Shown here piece after piece: positions 16,941 to 26,683 of a DNA stretch of 64,000 bases (the stretch's first letter is position 1; each line of letters opens with the position of its first letter). The notes under the pieces are model-generated. The model worked only from the letters and a program-made list of their open reading frames with translations. It was not told the DNA's origin and did no database searches. The position numbers and the translations under genes were made by a program. Source of the DNA: CAVUAF01 sp963739375 (GTDB lineage: Bacteria > Acidobacteriota > Terriglobia > Terriglobales > Acidobacteriaceae). Where the stretch lies: contig CAVUAF010000020.1 of NCBI GenBank assembly GCA_963739375.1, positions 248,001 through 312,000 on the forward strand. The letters run 5' to 3'.

Positions 16941-18496
16941 ATGCTCTTTAAGACGCTCAGTGCGGCGGTCTTTGGCATTGATGCCTCTATCATCGAGGTC
17001 GAGGTCGACGTCAGCCCCATCCGCACCCTGGAGGACAAGTTCAACACCGTCGGCCTGCCCGATGCGGCGGTGCGCGAGAGCCGCGAGCGCGTCCGCGCCG
17101 CGCTCAAAAACTGCGGCTACGACATTCCCCCCACCCACACCACCATCAACCTCGCGCCCGCCGACGTGAAGAAAGAAGGCTCGGGCTTCGACCTGCCCAT
17201 GGCGGTGGGCATCCTCGGCGCCTTTGGCGGCATCACCAAGAAGGACCTCAGCGACTTCGTCTTCGTCGGCGAGCTCTCGCTCGACGGCAGCGTGCGCGGC
17301 GTGCGCGGCGCGCTGCCCATCGCCATCGAGGTGCGCGCGCGCAAGATCCCGCGCCTCATCGTCCCCGAGGTCAACGCCAAGGAAGCCGCGGTGGTGAGCG
17401 GCGTCGACGTCTACCCCGTCCGCTCCCTGCTCGACGTCGTGAACCTGCTGAACCGCGGCGACGGCATCCTCGCCGCTGCGCGTGGATACCGCCGAGCTGC
17501 TGGCGCAAACGCAGCATCTCGGCGTCGACTTCAAGGACGTGCGCGGCCAGCAGACGGCGAAGCGCGCCCTCGAAGTCGCCGGCGCCGGCGGCCACAACAT
17601 CCTCATGATCGGGCCGCCCGGGCTCGGGCAAGACCATGCTCGCCAAGCGCGTCCCCACCATCCTCCCGCCCCTGACCTTCGAGGAAGCGCTGGAGACCAC
17701 CAAGATCCACAGCGTCGCCGGGGTGCTCGACAGCAGCGCCGGCCTGGTCGGCACGCGCCCCTTCCGCTCGCCGCACCACACCATCAGCGACGCCGGCCTG
17801 ATCGGCGGCGGCGCCATCCCGCGTCCCGGCGAAGTCTCGCCTGGCGCACAACGGCGTGCTCTTCCTCGACGAGCTGCCCGAGTTCCACCGCAACGTGCTG
17901 GAAGTGATGCGCCAGCCGCTGGAAGACGGCACGGTCACGCATCGCGCGCGCCGCCATGTCGCTCACCTTCCCCGCGCGCTTCATGCTGGCGGCCGCCATG
18001 AATCCCTGCCCCTGCGGCTACCTGAACGACGCCAACGCGCGAGTGCCACTGCACCGCAGCCGATGATCCAGCGCTACCTCGCCAAGATCTGCGGCCCGCT
18101 GCTCGACCGCATCGACATCCACATCGACGTGCCCGCGGTGAACTACAAGGAGCTGCGCGGCGCGGCGGCGGGCGAGGGCTCGGCGGACATCCGCGCCCGG
18201 GTGCTGCGCGCGCGCGAACATCCAGCTCGACCGCTTTGCCGCCGCCGGTGAGCGCATCTACGCCAACGCCCAGATGGGCTCGCGTCAGATCCGCACCTTC
18301 TGCGACCTTTCCACCGACAGTCGAGCGCCTGCTGGAACGCGCCATGCTGCAGCAGGGCCTCAGCGCCCGCGCCCACGACCGCATCCTCAAGGTCGCCCGC
18401 ACCATCGCCGACCTGGAAGGCGTCCCCGACCTCCTGCCCAAACACCTCGCCGAAGCCATCCAGTACCGCACCCTCGACCGGACCTATTGGGCGTGA
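16941..18496 (+). CDS. comM: YifB/ComM family Mg-chelatase-like AAA+ ATPase, reading frame broken by eight extra bases
   Basis: Read across frames, this is a complete YifB/ComM protein, an AAA+ helicase-like ATPase involved in transformation or recombination in some bacteria. It has the N-terminal LonC-like domain (MLFKTLSAAVFGIDA... FVGELSLDGSVRGVRGALP), Walker A GPPGSGKT, Walker B VLFLDELPEF, the CPCGY and ECHC cysteines, and a C-terminal helical domain ending LDRTYWA. Extra bases lie at 17472, 17623, 17840, 17940, 18037, 18056, 18216 and 18319. Removing them leaves 1548 bases, exactly 516 codons, the normal family length. Each extra base sits at a third codon position or codon boundary and differs from its left neighbour, so a consensus artefact is more likely than decay. 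Confidence 0.85.
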
Positions 18497-18513
18497 GGGG
18501 AGGTCGCCACAAC

Positions 18514-19458
18514 GTGCGGCGTCTATGGGCGGTCGCAGCCCTGGCCTTCGCTATTGTTCCAGGGCCTTGCGCCGGGGAGACACTTCGCGACACGCTTCGC
18601 GAGCACAGTGTGCCACTCGCCGGCCGGCTGGCGAGCGAACTGGACCGGCGCATCACCAGCTACGCCGTCTTGGATTCGCCCGCGGATTTCGCCATTGCGT
18701 ATTACGTCAATGACGGCTCCGGATTGTTGCGGCCGCCCTTGCTGGTGCTGCATTACGAACGAGTGCCGCAGCGGTGGCACAGCACTGCCATCCGTAAGGT
18801 GAGTATCCTTCCACGGCCCGGCTTGGACGGGCTGTGCCTGGGTTCGGCTTTGCGCATCGAGCGGCAGGGTGGATTCTGGTTTGTCGATACGCACATCAAC
18901 CCCTCAGCCGGCTGCCTGCTTGTGCTTTCGCCCCGGTTGGAGTTGAAGAAGGCGCTGTACGGATGGGCGGTGGGCTGGTTCCGTTCGGGCCGGGTCATTA
19001 TGCACCACAGCGAAGTTCACTTTGCTCCGACGCACCCGATGGAGCTTTCCATCTACGATCCGCGCACCGGCGCCTTGACCAAAATCTACCCGCCCCAGCG
19101 CGACCCGTTGCGCGCCGAGTTTGCCGGACGGATCGCAGCGGTCTTGGACGAAAACTGGTGCCGGGAACACAATCACCACTGCGATCCTCGACTCTTCGAC
19201 AGCGATTGCAGGGAGCTGGTTGTCAGCGACCGGTCGCAGGCTTTCGCCTTCGCGGCCTATTTCGACGCATCGAGCTATGGTCCCAAGGCCGATGAGACGA
19301 TCGGCACCCTGGATGTGGTCTACGTGTACCGCCTGGGGCCGCACGGGATTGAACACCGCGCGTTCGAGGTAAGCGAGGACGAAGGACGCAACGCAAAGCA
19401 GATGCTGCAGAAGCTGGTCGAGCCGCAGAGCCTGCGACAGTTATTTGGCTCGAGGTGA
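18514..19458 (+). CDS. Secreted hypothetical protein
   Basis: This 314-residue protein has a signal peptide (residues 1-22, ending GPCAG) and no recognised domain. It starts with GTG 18514; GGGGAGG lies about ten bases upstream and the hydrophobic segment begins at residue 5. It begins 17 bases after comM. Notable features are several His and Cys residues (NWCREHNHHCDPRLFDSDC) that could form disulphides or bind metal. No function can be assigned. Confidence 0.7.
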   Translation: MRRLWAVAALAFAIVPGPCAGETLRDTLREHSVPLAGRLASELDRRITSYAVLDSPADFAIAYYVNDGSGLLRPPLLVLHYERVPQRWHSTAIRKVSILPRPGLDGLCLGSALRIERQGGFWFVDTHINPSAGCLLVLSPRLELKKALYGWAVGWFRSGRVIMHHSEVHFAPTHPMELSIYDPRTGALTKIYPPQRDPLRAEFAGRIAAVLDENWCREHNHHCDPRLFDSDCRELVVSDRSQAFAFAAYFDASSYGPKADETIGTLDVVYVYRLGPHGIEHRAFEVSEDEGRNAKQMLQKLVEPQSLRQLFGSR

Positions 19459-20004
19459 GGCGCACCATCCGCGCGAACCAGGGGAAAGGGTACGACGGTG
19501 CAGAGTGCGCTCGCCCCTGCTCGCCTCTTGCGCCTGCCCCTTCTGGTGACTACTTGGAGAGCTCCCGCCGGTGCCGGGGACAAATTTCTGTCCCTCCCGT
19601 GCAAGTTTCCGCACCTTCGCCGTTCTTATCCCAAGCCGCTGAAAACGCTACACTTAGGTTTGTATCGCGGCGCTTTCCGGCGGCGCGTTTGGGGGTTGAC
19701 CGGAAGAACGGTTTGTCGCTAAGCTAATGAACCGCAATTCAGTTTCGGCCGGGGGTCGGGCCGGACGGAGTCAGCCAGGCGCCACACCGTCGCCGTAAAC
19801 GCCGGGCGCTATATTGCCGTCATTAATACTATTAAGGATAGGCAGGCGGGCGAAATTCGCCAGCAGGTTTGAGAAAAATACCTGCAACTCCACAAGGCGA
19901 TTTGGCATCTATCGCGTTACGAGTTGCAGCCCCGAGCCGCCAAGGTTTCGAAATCGGCCCCGGTTCGGCTGGCTAACAGATTGATAGGAGAGGAAATACC
20001 AACC
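19459..20004. other. Intergenic region, no gene recognised
   Basis: This spacer of about 545 bases contains a hairpin GGGACA-N6-TGTCCC at 19577-19594, not followed by a T-run, and an AT-rich patch around 19815-19840 that may hold the rpoZ-like promoter. I see no convincing coding frame. Confidence 0.4.
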
Positions 20005-20223
20005 ATGCGTTCGCAACTGATCTACCACGCCCTGAAGACCGTGCCCAACCGCTTCTTGCTCTGCCAGGCGGCGGCGAAGGCCACGCGCCGCTTCCATCGT
20101 ACGAGCACACGGGTGGAAGAGACGACCAACCAGGTCCTGGGGCGGATTGCCTCCGCCAACGGCAACGGCGTCCTGGCCGCGGAACAAATCGCTGTTGCGG
20201 ATTCACAGCGCCAAGCGGCATAA
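20005..20223 (+). CDS. rpoZ: RNA polymerase omega-subunit-like protein
   Basis: This 72-residue protein resembles the core of RNA polymerase omega: a first helix followed by VPNRFLLCQAAAKATRRFH, matching the omega PNRFELVLLAARRAR region, then VEETTNQVLGRIASANG. Omega binds the beta' subunit and helps assembly. The ATG at 20005 is preceded by AGGAGAGGAAA at a somewhat long distance. It lies 148 bases upstream of rho. The N-terminus is shorter and more divergent than in proteobacterial RpoZ, so the call rests on the PNRF region. Confidence 0.65.
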   Translation: MRSQLIYHALKTVPNRFLLCQAAAKATRRFHRTSTRVEETTNQVLGRIASANGNGVLAAEQIAVADSQRQAA

Positions 20224-20370
20224 TAGGACTTCGCCGCGCTTCCTGGTGACCCCAGCGCCTCCGCTCAGGACCCGCACTGGGGACCGGAACGCCCGAACTG
20301 GGCATCATTCCCCCGGCTCTTCTACGAAAACCTCCTCTTTCTGATTTCTCAACTATCCCCGTAGGTGACC

Positions 20371-21626
<1,256 letters not shown>

Positions 21627-21750
21627 CCACGCCGGCGCCTCGGTCCCTTTCGTCGCATTTGTCGATGGCTTGCCAAGCGCGTAAGCCCTTTGTGTTGAGC
21701 CTTTACGTTTTGCCGGCAGCGGGACCCAGCCGTGATGCGTGCTGCCACCG

Positions 21751-21841
21751 AACAGCGCGCGTAGCGCGCGACACATCGGTAGCCCACGGCGTAAGCCGTG
21801 GGTAAGGCGTGGCGCCAGTCCGCAAGCCCGCTTTAGCGGGC
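21751..21841. repeat. Composite palindromic module, copy 1
   Basis: Three palindromes occur in fixed order: CGCGC-GTA-GCGCG (21756-21768 area), CCCACGGC-GTAA-GCCGTGGG (21783-21802) and GCCCGCT-TT-AGCGGGC (21826-21841). The same module recurs at 22104-22157 (first two palindromes) and 24425-24520 (all three). Confidence 0.75.
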
Positions 21842-21848
21842 GACACTC

Positions 21849-21950
21849 AGGTGCCGACGACCGAAGGCCGACGACCGACGACCGGCTCCCGGCCGACGAC
21901 CGCCGACTCTTTTTCTGCCGATGACCGACGACGCAGCCAGCAGCGACTTC
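21849..21950. repeat. CGACGACCGA degenerate repeat (family A), with TCTTTTTCTGCCGA insert
   Basis: Units of CGACGACCGA/AGGCCGACGACC are followed by CTCTTTTTCTGCCGATGA and CGACGACGCAGCCAGC. The block 22167-22235 repeats nearly the same succession. Confidence 0.7.
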
Positions 21951-21974
21951 TCGTCAAGCCCCGCAGGGGCGACC

Positions 21975-22085
21975 GAAGGTAGCCCGGCGTTTCAACGCCG
22001 GGTAGGCTCGCAAAAAAGTAAAGGGAGCCCCTTAAGGGGCGGCACGAAACGCCCCCGGCGGGCGCAGGCCTTTTAGGCCTGCGCC
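21975..22085. repeat. Three further palindromes: CCCGGCGTT/AACGCCGGG, GCCCCTTAAGGGGC and GGCGCAGGCC/GGCCTGCGCC
   Basis: The palindromes lie at about 21983-22002, 22027-22040 and 22062-22085, separated by 20-25 bases. Each is perfect and has a short loop. None is followed by a T-run long enough for a classical terminator. Confidence 0.7.
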
Positions 22086-22103
22086 ACGGGAGCCGCCAAC
22101 CGA

Positions 22104-22157
22104 ACAGCGTGCGTAGCGGCGCGGCACATCTGTAGCCCACGGCGTAAGCCGTGGGTA
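22104..22157. repeat. Composite palindromic module, copy 2
   Basis: This copy carries the GTGCGTAGCGGCGCGGCACAT segment (imperfect here) and the perfect CCCACGGC-GTAA-GCCGTGGG hairpin ending at 22157. The third palindrome is absent. Confidence 0.7.
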
Positions 22158-22166
22158 GGGCTCAGG

Positions 22167-22235
22167 TGCCGACGACCGAAGGCCGACGACCGACGACTCT
22201 TTTTCTGCCGACGACCGACGACGCAGCCAGCGGCT
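22167..22235. repeat. CGACGACCGA degenerate repeat (family A), copy 2 of the TCTTTTTCTGCCGA form
   Basis: This block runs parallel to 21849-21950: GTGCCGACGACCGAAGGCC, CGACGACCGACGAC, CTCTTTTTCTGCCGA and CGACGACGCAGCCAGC. Confidence 0.7.
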
Positions 22236-22331
22236 TCCCTATGCCTCCCCTCTGCATTAGAATCACCGTTTGGGCCCTAAGTCCCGGCGCCACCTGCTTT
22301 CCCGCGCTATTTGTTTCCCCAGGCGGCCTGC

Positions 22332-23081
22332 ATGCCTCTGAAGCAGTCTGAGGCCCTCGTGTTGCGCAGCTATCCGCTGCGCGAGGCGGACCTGCTGGTG
22401 ACGTTTTTCACGCGCCAGGAGGGCAAGGTGCGGGGCGTGGCGCGCTCGGCCAAGAAGTCGAAGCGCCGCTTCGGCGGCGCGCTCGAGCCGCTGACGTACG
22501 TGCGGCTCTACTGGGACGACCGCGAAGGGCAGGAGTTGGCGCGCATCGACTCCTGCGAGGTGCTGGAGTCGCCGCTCTCCAGCACCATTGATTATCCGCG
22601 CGCGGTGGGACTGGGTCACGTTGCCGAGGTCCTCGACGAGTTGCTGCCCGACCGCGAGGCCAACGACGCGCTGTTTCGTCTGGCGGTGGCCACGCTGGGC
22701 GCGCTGCACGCCGGCTCGGTGTGGATGCCGGTCACGTACTTCGACCTCTGGGTCGCGCGCCTGACCGGGTTGCTGCCCGAGCTCAACGCCTGCATCGTCT
22801 GCGGCGAGGAGCTCGACGCAGAGGGAGGAAAACGGGCTTGGTTTCATCCGCTGGCCGACGGCCTGATGTGCGCCGCCGACAAGCGGCTGGCCGCGATGGA
22901 GATGGCGGGGGAATCGCGCCGCTTGGCGGCGGCGATGTTCCGCGCCCCCATCGAGAGCTTTAACGGTGCTCCCTGGCCGCGCACGCGCGCTGCGGATTTG
23001 CGCAGGTTCGTGCTCGGCCTCATCGAGCGCCACCTCGAGAAGAAGCTGGTCACGGCCACGATGCTCGACAGATTGGAATAA
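22332..23081 (+). CDS. recO: DNA repair protein RecO
   Basis: This 249-residue protein begins with the RecO OB-fold signature (SEALVLRSYPLREADLLVTFFTRQEGKVRGVARSAKKSK, here residues about 6-45). A helical domain follows, then a two-cysteine segment (CIVCGEEL and a later GLMCAADKR) matching the zinc-finger-like site. RecO loads RecA with RecR in gap repair. The start at ATG 22332 is favoured by homology; an upstream in-frame codon at 22311 adds seven residues. It is flanked on both sides by repeat spacers. Confidence 0.93.
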   Translation: MPLKQSEALVLRSYPLREADLLVTFFTRQEGKVRGVARSAKKSKRRFGGALEPLTYVRLYWDDREGQELARIDSCEVLESPLSSTIDYPRAVGLGHVAEVLDELLPDREANDALFRLAVATLGALHAGSVWMPVTYFDLWVARLTGLLPELNACIVCGEELDAEGGKRAWFHPLADGLMCAADKRLAAMEMAGESRRLAAAMFRAPIESFNGAPWPRTRAADLRRFVLGLIERHLEKKLVTATMLDRLE

Positions 23082-23093
23082 GGCTCGAGGTGT

Positions 23094-23143
23094 TCGTTGT
23101 GAGCTTTGTGTATCCTTTGTGTCCTTTGTGGTGAGGCTTTAGG
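23094..23143. repeat. CCTTTGTGTCCTTTGTGG-type repeat (family G)
   Basis: Degenerate units of TTTGTGT/CCTTTGTG are the reverse complement of the CACAAAGGACACGAAGG blocks found at 29506, 30152 and 30253. A forward-oriented block is at 60675-60716. Confidence 0.6.
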
Positions 23144-23178
23144 TTTGTGATGGGCCCGCTTCAGCCAGCGACACAACG

Positions 23179-23362
23179 CCGAAGACCGAAGACCGACGAC
23201 CGACGACCGAACTAAGAGGAAACCACGACGCCACGCAAAGCCAAACCGGCCGCAGACCGACGACCGAAGACCGACGACCGGCCTCCGGCCGACGACCGAC
23301 GACCGAAGGCCGACGACCGGCCTCCGGCCGACGACCGACGACCGAAGACCGACGACCGCCCC
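23179..23362. repeat. CGACGACCGA degenerate repeat array (family A), longest copy
   Basis: This stretch of about 180 bases is built mostly from CCGACGACCGA, AGACCG and a longer unit of about 38 bases (CGGCCTCCGGCCGACGACC...) repeated at 23279 and 23318. A non-repetitive stretch at 23211-23253 interrupts it and carries the likely original glyQ start. The right part, from about 23255, is in frame with glyQ and encodes Asp/Arg/Pro-rich repeats. Confidence 0.75.
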
Positions 23363-24298
23363 TACCAGGACGTCATTCTCGCCCTGCAGCGTTTCTGGGC
23401 CGAGCGCGGCTGCGTCCTGCAACAACCCCACGACGTCGAGGTGGGCGCCGGCACCATGACCCCGGAGACGTTTCTCGGCGTGCTCGGCCCGCGCCCCTGC
23501 AAGGTCGCCTACGTGCAGCCTTCGCGCCGCCCCGCCGACGGCCGCTACGGCGAGAATCCCAACCGCCTGTACAAGCACACCCAGCTCCAGGTCATCCTCA
23601 AGCCGCCGCCCGAAGACGTGCAGGAGCTCTACCTGGAGTCGCTGACCGCGCTCGGCATTGATCTCCGCCAGCACGACATCCGCTTCGAGGAAGACAACTG
23701 GGAATCGCCCACGCTGGGCGCCTGGGGCATTGGCTGGCAGGTCATGCTCGACGGCCTCGAGATCACCCAGTTCACTTACTTTCAGCAGTGCGGCGGCCTC
23801 GACCTTGACCCCATCGCCGTCGAATTGACCTACGGCATGGAGCGCATCACCGCCTTCCTGCAGGACGTGGATTCGATTTACGACATCGTGTGGGCGCGCG
23901 ATCCCGCCACCCGTGCGGTCACCACCTACGGCGACGTGCGCCACGCCGAGGAGTTGCAGCTCTCCGTCTACAACTTCGAGCAGGCCGACGTCGAGAAGAC
24001 CTGGAAGCACTTCGAGCTCTACGAGCAGGAGTGCCAGGCGCTCCTCGAGGCCTACCACGCGCAGGCGCAGCGCGAGGGCGAAGACATGCGCCGCGCCCCC
24101 CTGCTGGCAGCGTTGGACCTTTGCCTGAAGTGTTCGCACCTGTTCAACCTGCTCGACGCGCGCGGCGCCATCAGCGTCACCGAGCGCGTCGCCGTTATCG
24201 CCCGCGTGCGCCAGCTCGCCGTCGGCCTCGCCAAGGCCTGGACCGACCAGCAGGCCCGCGGTGCTCCCTCCTCCGCCGCCAAGGTCAAGGCGGACTAG
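23225..24298 (+). CDS. glyQ: Glycyl-tRNA synthetase alpha subunit, start codon unclear
   Basis: The alpha chain of the heterotetrameric GlyRS is recognisable from YQDVILALQRFWAERGC (codons from 23363) through VGAGTMTPETFLGVLGP and YVQPSRRPADGRYGENPNR to the helical C-terminus. It charges tRNA-Gly together with GlyS at 24554. No ATG, GTG or TTG precedes the conserved N-terminus in frame; the first GTG (23441) would delete about 26 core residues. An AAGAGGAAA Shine-Dalgarno is followed by ACGACGCCACGC at 23225, where ATG would be expected. From there about 46 residues, mostly the repeat-encoded DDRPPADDRRPK, precede the catalytic core. Confidence 0.85.
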   Translation, partial: TTPRKAKPAADRRPKTDDRPPADDRRPKADDRPPADDRRPKTDDRPYQDVILALQRFWAERGCVLQQPHDVEVGAGTMTPETFLGVLGPRPCKVAYVQPSRRPADGRYGENPNRLYKHTQLQVILKPPPEDVQELYLESLTALGIDLRQHDIRFEEDNWESPTLGAWGIGWQVMLDGLEITQFTYFQQCGGLDLDPIAVELTYGMERITAFLQDVDSIYDIVWARDPATRAVTTYGDVRHAEELQLSVYNFEQADVEKTWKHFELYEQECQALLEAYHAQAQREGEDMRRAPLLAALDLCLKCSHLFNLLDARGAISVTERVAVIARVRQLAVGLAKAWTDQQARGAPSSAAKVKAD

Positions 24299-24300
24299 GG

Positions 24301-24428
24301 AGAGGTTTCGAGTTTCGGGTTTCGGGTTTCGGGTTTCGGGTTTCGCGTTTCGAGGTTCGAGGTTCGAGGTTCGAATTGCGAGGTTCGACGTTTCGAGGTT
24401 CGATGTTTCGAGGTTCGACGTTTCCGCA
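24301..24428. repeat. TTTCGGG/TTCGAGG degenerate repeat (family B)
   Basis: Tandem 7-base units (GGTTTCG, GGGTTTC, GAGGTTC) begin two bases after the glyQ stop. Related blocks occur at 30209-30236 and, inverted, at 60398-60430. Confidence 0.75.
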
Positions 24429-24520
24429 GCGCGCGTAGCGCGCGGCACATTTGTAGCCCACGGCGTAAGCCGTGGGTAAGGCCGCAAAAAGAAATCCGAG
24501 CCCGCTTTAGCGGGCGACAC
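24425..24520. repeat. Composite palindromic module, copy 3
   Basis: All three palindromes of copy 1 recur in the same order: CGCGCGTAGCGCGCG, CCCACGGC-GTAA-GCCGTGGG and GCCCGCTTTAGCGGGC. A short family A block (24523-24552) follows and ends two bases before the glyS start. Confidence 0.75.
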
Positions 24521-24553
24521 AAGGCCGACGACCGAAGACCGACGACCGAACTT

Positions 24554-26674
24554 ATGCCTGACTTCCTGCTCGAACTCGGCACCGAAGAAATTCCCGCGCG
24601 GATGCTCGCCGCCGCCGCCGCAGAACTCGCCACGCGCGTCACCCAACTGGTTGCGCGCGAGCGCCTCGGCACGCCGCAAGCCCGCGCCTTCTCCACCCCG
24701 CGCCGCCTCTCGCTCCTGCTCGAAAATGTCGCCGCCGCCCAGGCCGACGTCACCGAGCAGGTCACCGGCCCCGCCCTCAAGGTCGCCTACAAGGACGGCA
24801 AGCCCACCGCCGCCGCCGAGGCGTTCGCCAGGAAGGTCGGCCTTCCCGTCGCCAAGCTCGAAAAAACCACCACCCCGAAAGGTGAATACCTCGCCGCGCG
24901 TATCACGAAGAAGGGCCGCTCGGCCGCCGCGATTCTCGCAGAAGCCCTGCCCCGCGAGATTGCCGGCCTCTACTGGCCCAGGAACATGTACTGGCGCGCC
25001 GGCAAGCCTGAGCGCTTTGTCCGCCCGGTGCGTTGGCTCGTCGCGCTCCTGGACGATGCCATTGTGCCGCTGGAATTCGCCGGCATCCGCGCCGGCAAAG
25101 ATTCGCGTGGGCACCGCATCCTCGCCCCGGGCAGCGTGGCCATCAAGTCGCCTTCACAGTATGCCGCCGCGCTGGAGAAGGCTTCCGTCGTCGTTGATCC
25201 CGCCGCGCGCCGCCGCCGCATCGAGGACGGCCTCGCCCAGGCGCTGCCAGCGAAGCAGCTCCGCCTCCGCCCCGATCCTGCCTTGCTGGCTACCGTCGTC
25301 AACCTCACCGAGTTCCCTTCCGTGCTCCTGGGCAGCTTCGATGCCGAATACCTCGCGCTGCCGGAAGAGGTCCTGGTCACGGTGATGCGCGACCACCAGA
25401 AGTATTTCGCGGTCGAGACCGCCGACGGCAAACTGGCCCCGCACTTCCTCGCCGTGCTCAACACCGGCGGCGATCCCGGCGGCATCATTCGCCACGGCAA
25501 CGAGCGCGTCTTGCGCGCCCGCTTCAACGACGCCCGCTTCTTCTGGCAGACCGACCAGAAGCTCCCCTTGCGCCAGCGCATCCAGATGCTGAAGGCGGTC
25601 ACCTTCCAGAAGGACCTCGGCAGCTACTACGAAAAATCGCACCGCATCGCCGCCCTCGCCACCGCGCTGGCCCACCAGCTCTCCGCCGCCAACTGCGCCG
25701 TGGATGGCCGCGTAGTGCAGAGCGCCGCCACCCTGGCCAAGACCGACCTCACCACCGAGCTGGTGAAGGAATTCACCGAGTTGCAGGGCATCGTCGGCGG
25801 CCTCTACGCGCGCGCCCAGGGTCTCGGCGAGAACGTCGCCCAGGCCATCTACGATCACTACCAGCCGGAATCCATCGAGCACGCCGTGCCCCGCACCCGC
25901 GAAGGCGCCATTGTCGCCCTCGCCGACAAGGCCGATTCCATCGCCGGCATGTTCGCCCTCGGCCTGGTGCCCAGCGGCTCCAAGGACCCCTTCGCGCTGC
26001 GCCGCGCCGCCAACGGGATCGTGAAAATCGTCGCCGAACACCAGCTCCCCCTCTCCCTCGCGCAGTTGCTGGGGGCGGCGCTCGACGGCTACCACGGCGC
26101 CGAAGCGCAAAAGAAATTCCGCCGCCCCGAGGAGACGCGCCAGTCGCTCGCCGCCTTTTTCCGCGAACGCCTCGAGTTCTACCTCCGCGACGTACGCGGC
26201 CTCGCTTACGACGTGGTCAACGCCGTCCTCGCCATCTCCGCCGACGACCTGGTGGATGCGCTGGCGCGCGCCGTCGCCGTCAGCCAGGTGCGGCCCTCGC
26301 CCGACTTTGAATCCATTTCCATCGCCTTCAAGCGCATGAAGAACATCCTGCGCCAGGCGCGCGAGGCGGGGAAAATGCCCACCGGCGGCGGCGGCAGCAT
26401 GGCCCGCATGCAGGATGCCGAGATGGCGCTGCTCGACCAGAGCCGCGAGGTCGCCAACCGCGTCCGCACCCTCCGGGCGGAACGCAATTACCAGCAGGCG
26501 CTGCTGGAGATCTCGCGCCTGCGTCCGGCTGTGGACAGCTTCTTTGACCACGTCATGGTCATGGTGGACGACGAGAGCCTGCGCGGCATGCGCCTGACTC
26601 TCCTCGATCGCCTGGTCACCGAGTTCTCCACCATCGCCGATTTTTCCGAGATCGTCACCGAGGGGAAAGGTTAA
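24554..26674 (+). CDS. glyS: Glycyl-tRNA synthetase beta subunit
   Basis: This 706-residue protein is full length for GlyS. It opens with the family signature (MPDFLLELGTEEIPARML). The central region contains VTVMRDHQKYFAVE and ARFNDARFFWQTD. An HD-like segment and a C-terminal anticodon-binding/ALAS-type helical domain with SFFDHVMVMVDD follow. It forms the tRNA-binding half of the alpha2beta2 enzyme. The start directly abuts a repeat array. The ppdK start follows nine bases after its stop, so the two may be co-transcribed. Confidence 0.96.
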   Translation: MPDFLLELGTEEIPARMLAAAAAELATRVTQLVARERLGTPQARAFSTPRRLSLLLENVAAAQADVTEQVTGPALKVAYKDGKPTAAAEAFARKVGLPVAKLEKTTTPKGEYLAARITKKGRSAAAILAEALPREIAGLYWPRNMYWRAGKPERFVRPVRWLVALLDDAIVPLEFAGIRAGKDSRGHRILAPGSVAIKSPSQYAAALEKASVVVDPAARRRRIEDGLAQALPAKQLRLRPDPALLATVVNLTEFPSVLLGSFDAEYLALPEEVLVTVMRDHQKYFAVETADGKLAPHFLAVLNTGGDPGGIIRHGNERVLRARFNDARFFWQTDQKLPLRQRIQMLKAVTFQKDLGSYYEKSHRIAALATALAHQLSAANCAVDGRVVQSAATLAKTDLTTELVKEFTELQGIVGGLYARAQGLGENVAQAIYDHYQPESIEHAVPRTREGAIVALADKADSIAGMFALGLVPSGSKDPFALRRAANGIVKIVAEHQLPLSLAQLLGAALDGYHGAEAQKKFRRPEETRQSLAAFFRERLEFYLRDVRGLAYDVVNAVLAISADDLVDALARAVAVSQVRPSPDFESISIAFKRMKNILRQAREAGKMPTGGGGSMARMQDAEMALLDQSREVANRVRTLRAERNYQQALLEISRLRPAVDSFFDHVMVMVDDESLRGMRLTLLDRLVTEFSTIADFSEIVTEGKG

Positions 26675-26683
26675 TCCGCCATC

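Larger units (their letters stand above)
21627..22331. other. Repeat-filled spacer between rho and recO
   Basis: This spacer of about 700 bases has no gene and consists largely of palindromes and degenerate repeats, entered separately at 21751, 21849, 21975, 22104 and 22167. A strong transcription terminator for rho is not evident apart from these palindromes. Confidence 0.6.

Noticed and set aside
19577..19594. GGGACA/TGTCCC hairpin as a terminator for the gene ending at 19458
   Set aside because: It has no T-run and is more than 100 bases from the stop codon.
23179..23362. CGACGACCGA array as a CRISPR
   Set aside because: Units are 10-40 bases, degenerate and contiguous without unique spacers; no cas genes are near.
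24301..24428. TTTCGGG array as an origin or iteron cluster
   Set aside because: The same repeat appears in unrelated spacers and no dnaA, parA or rep gene is present.
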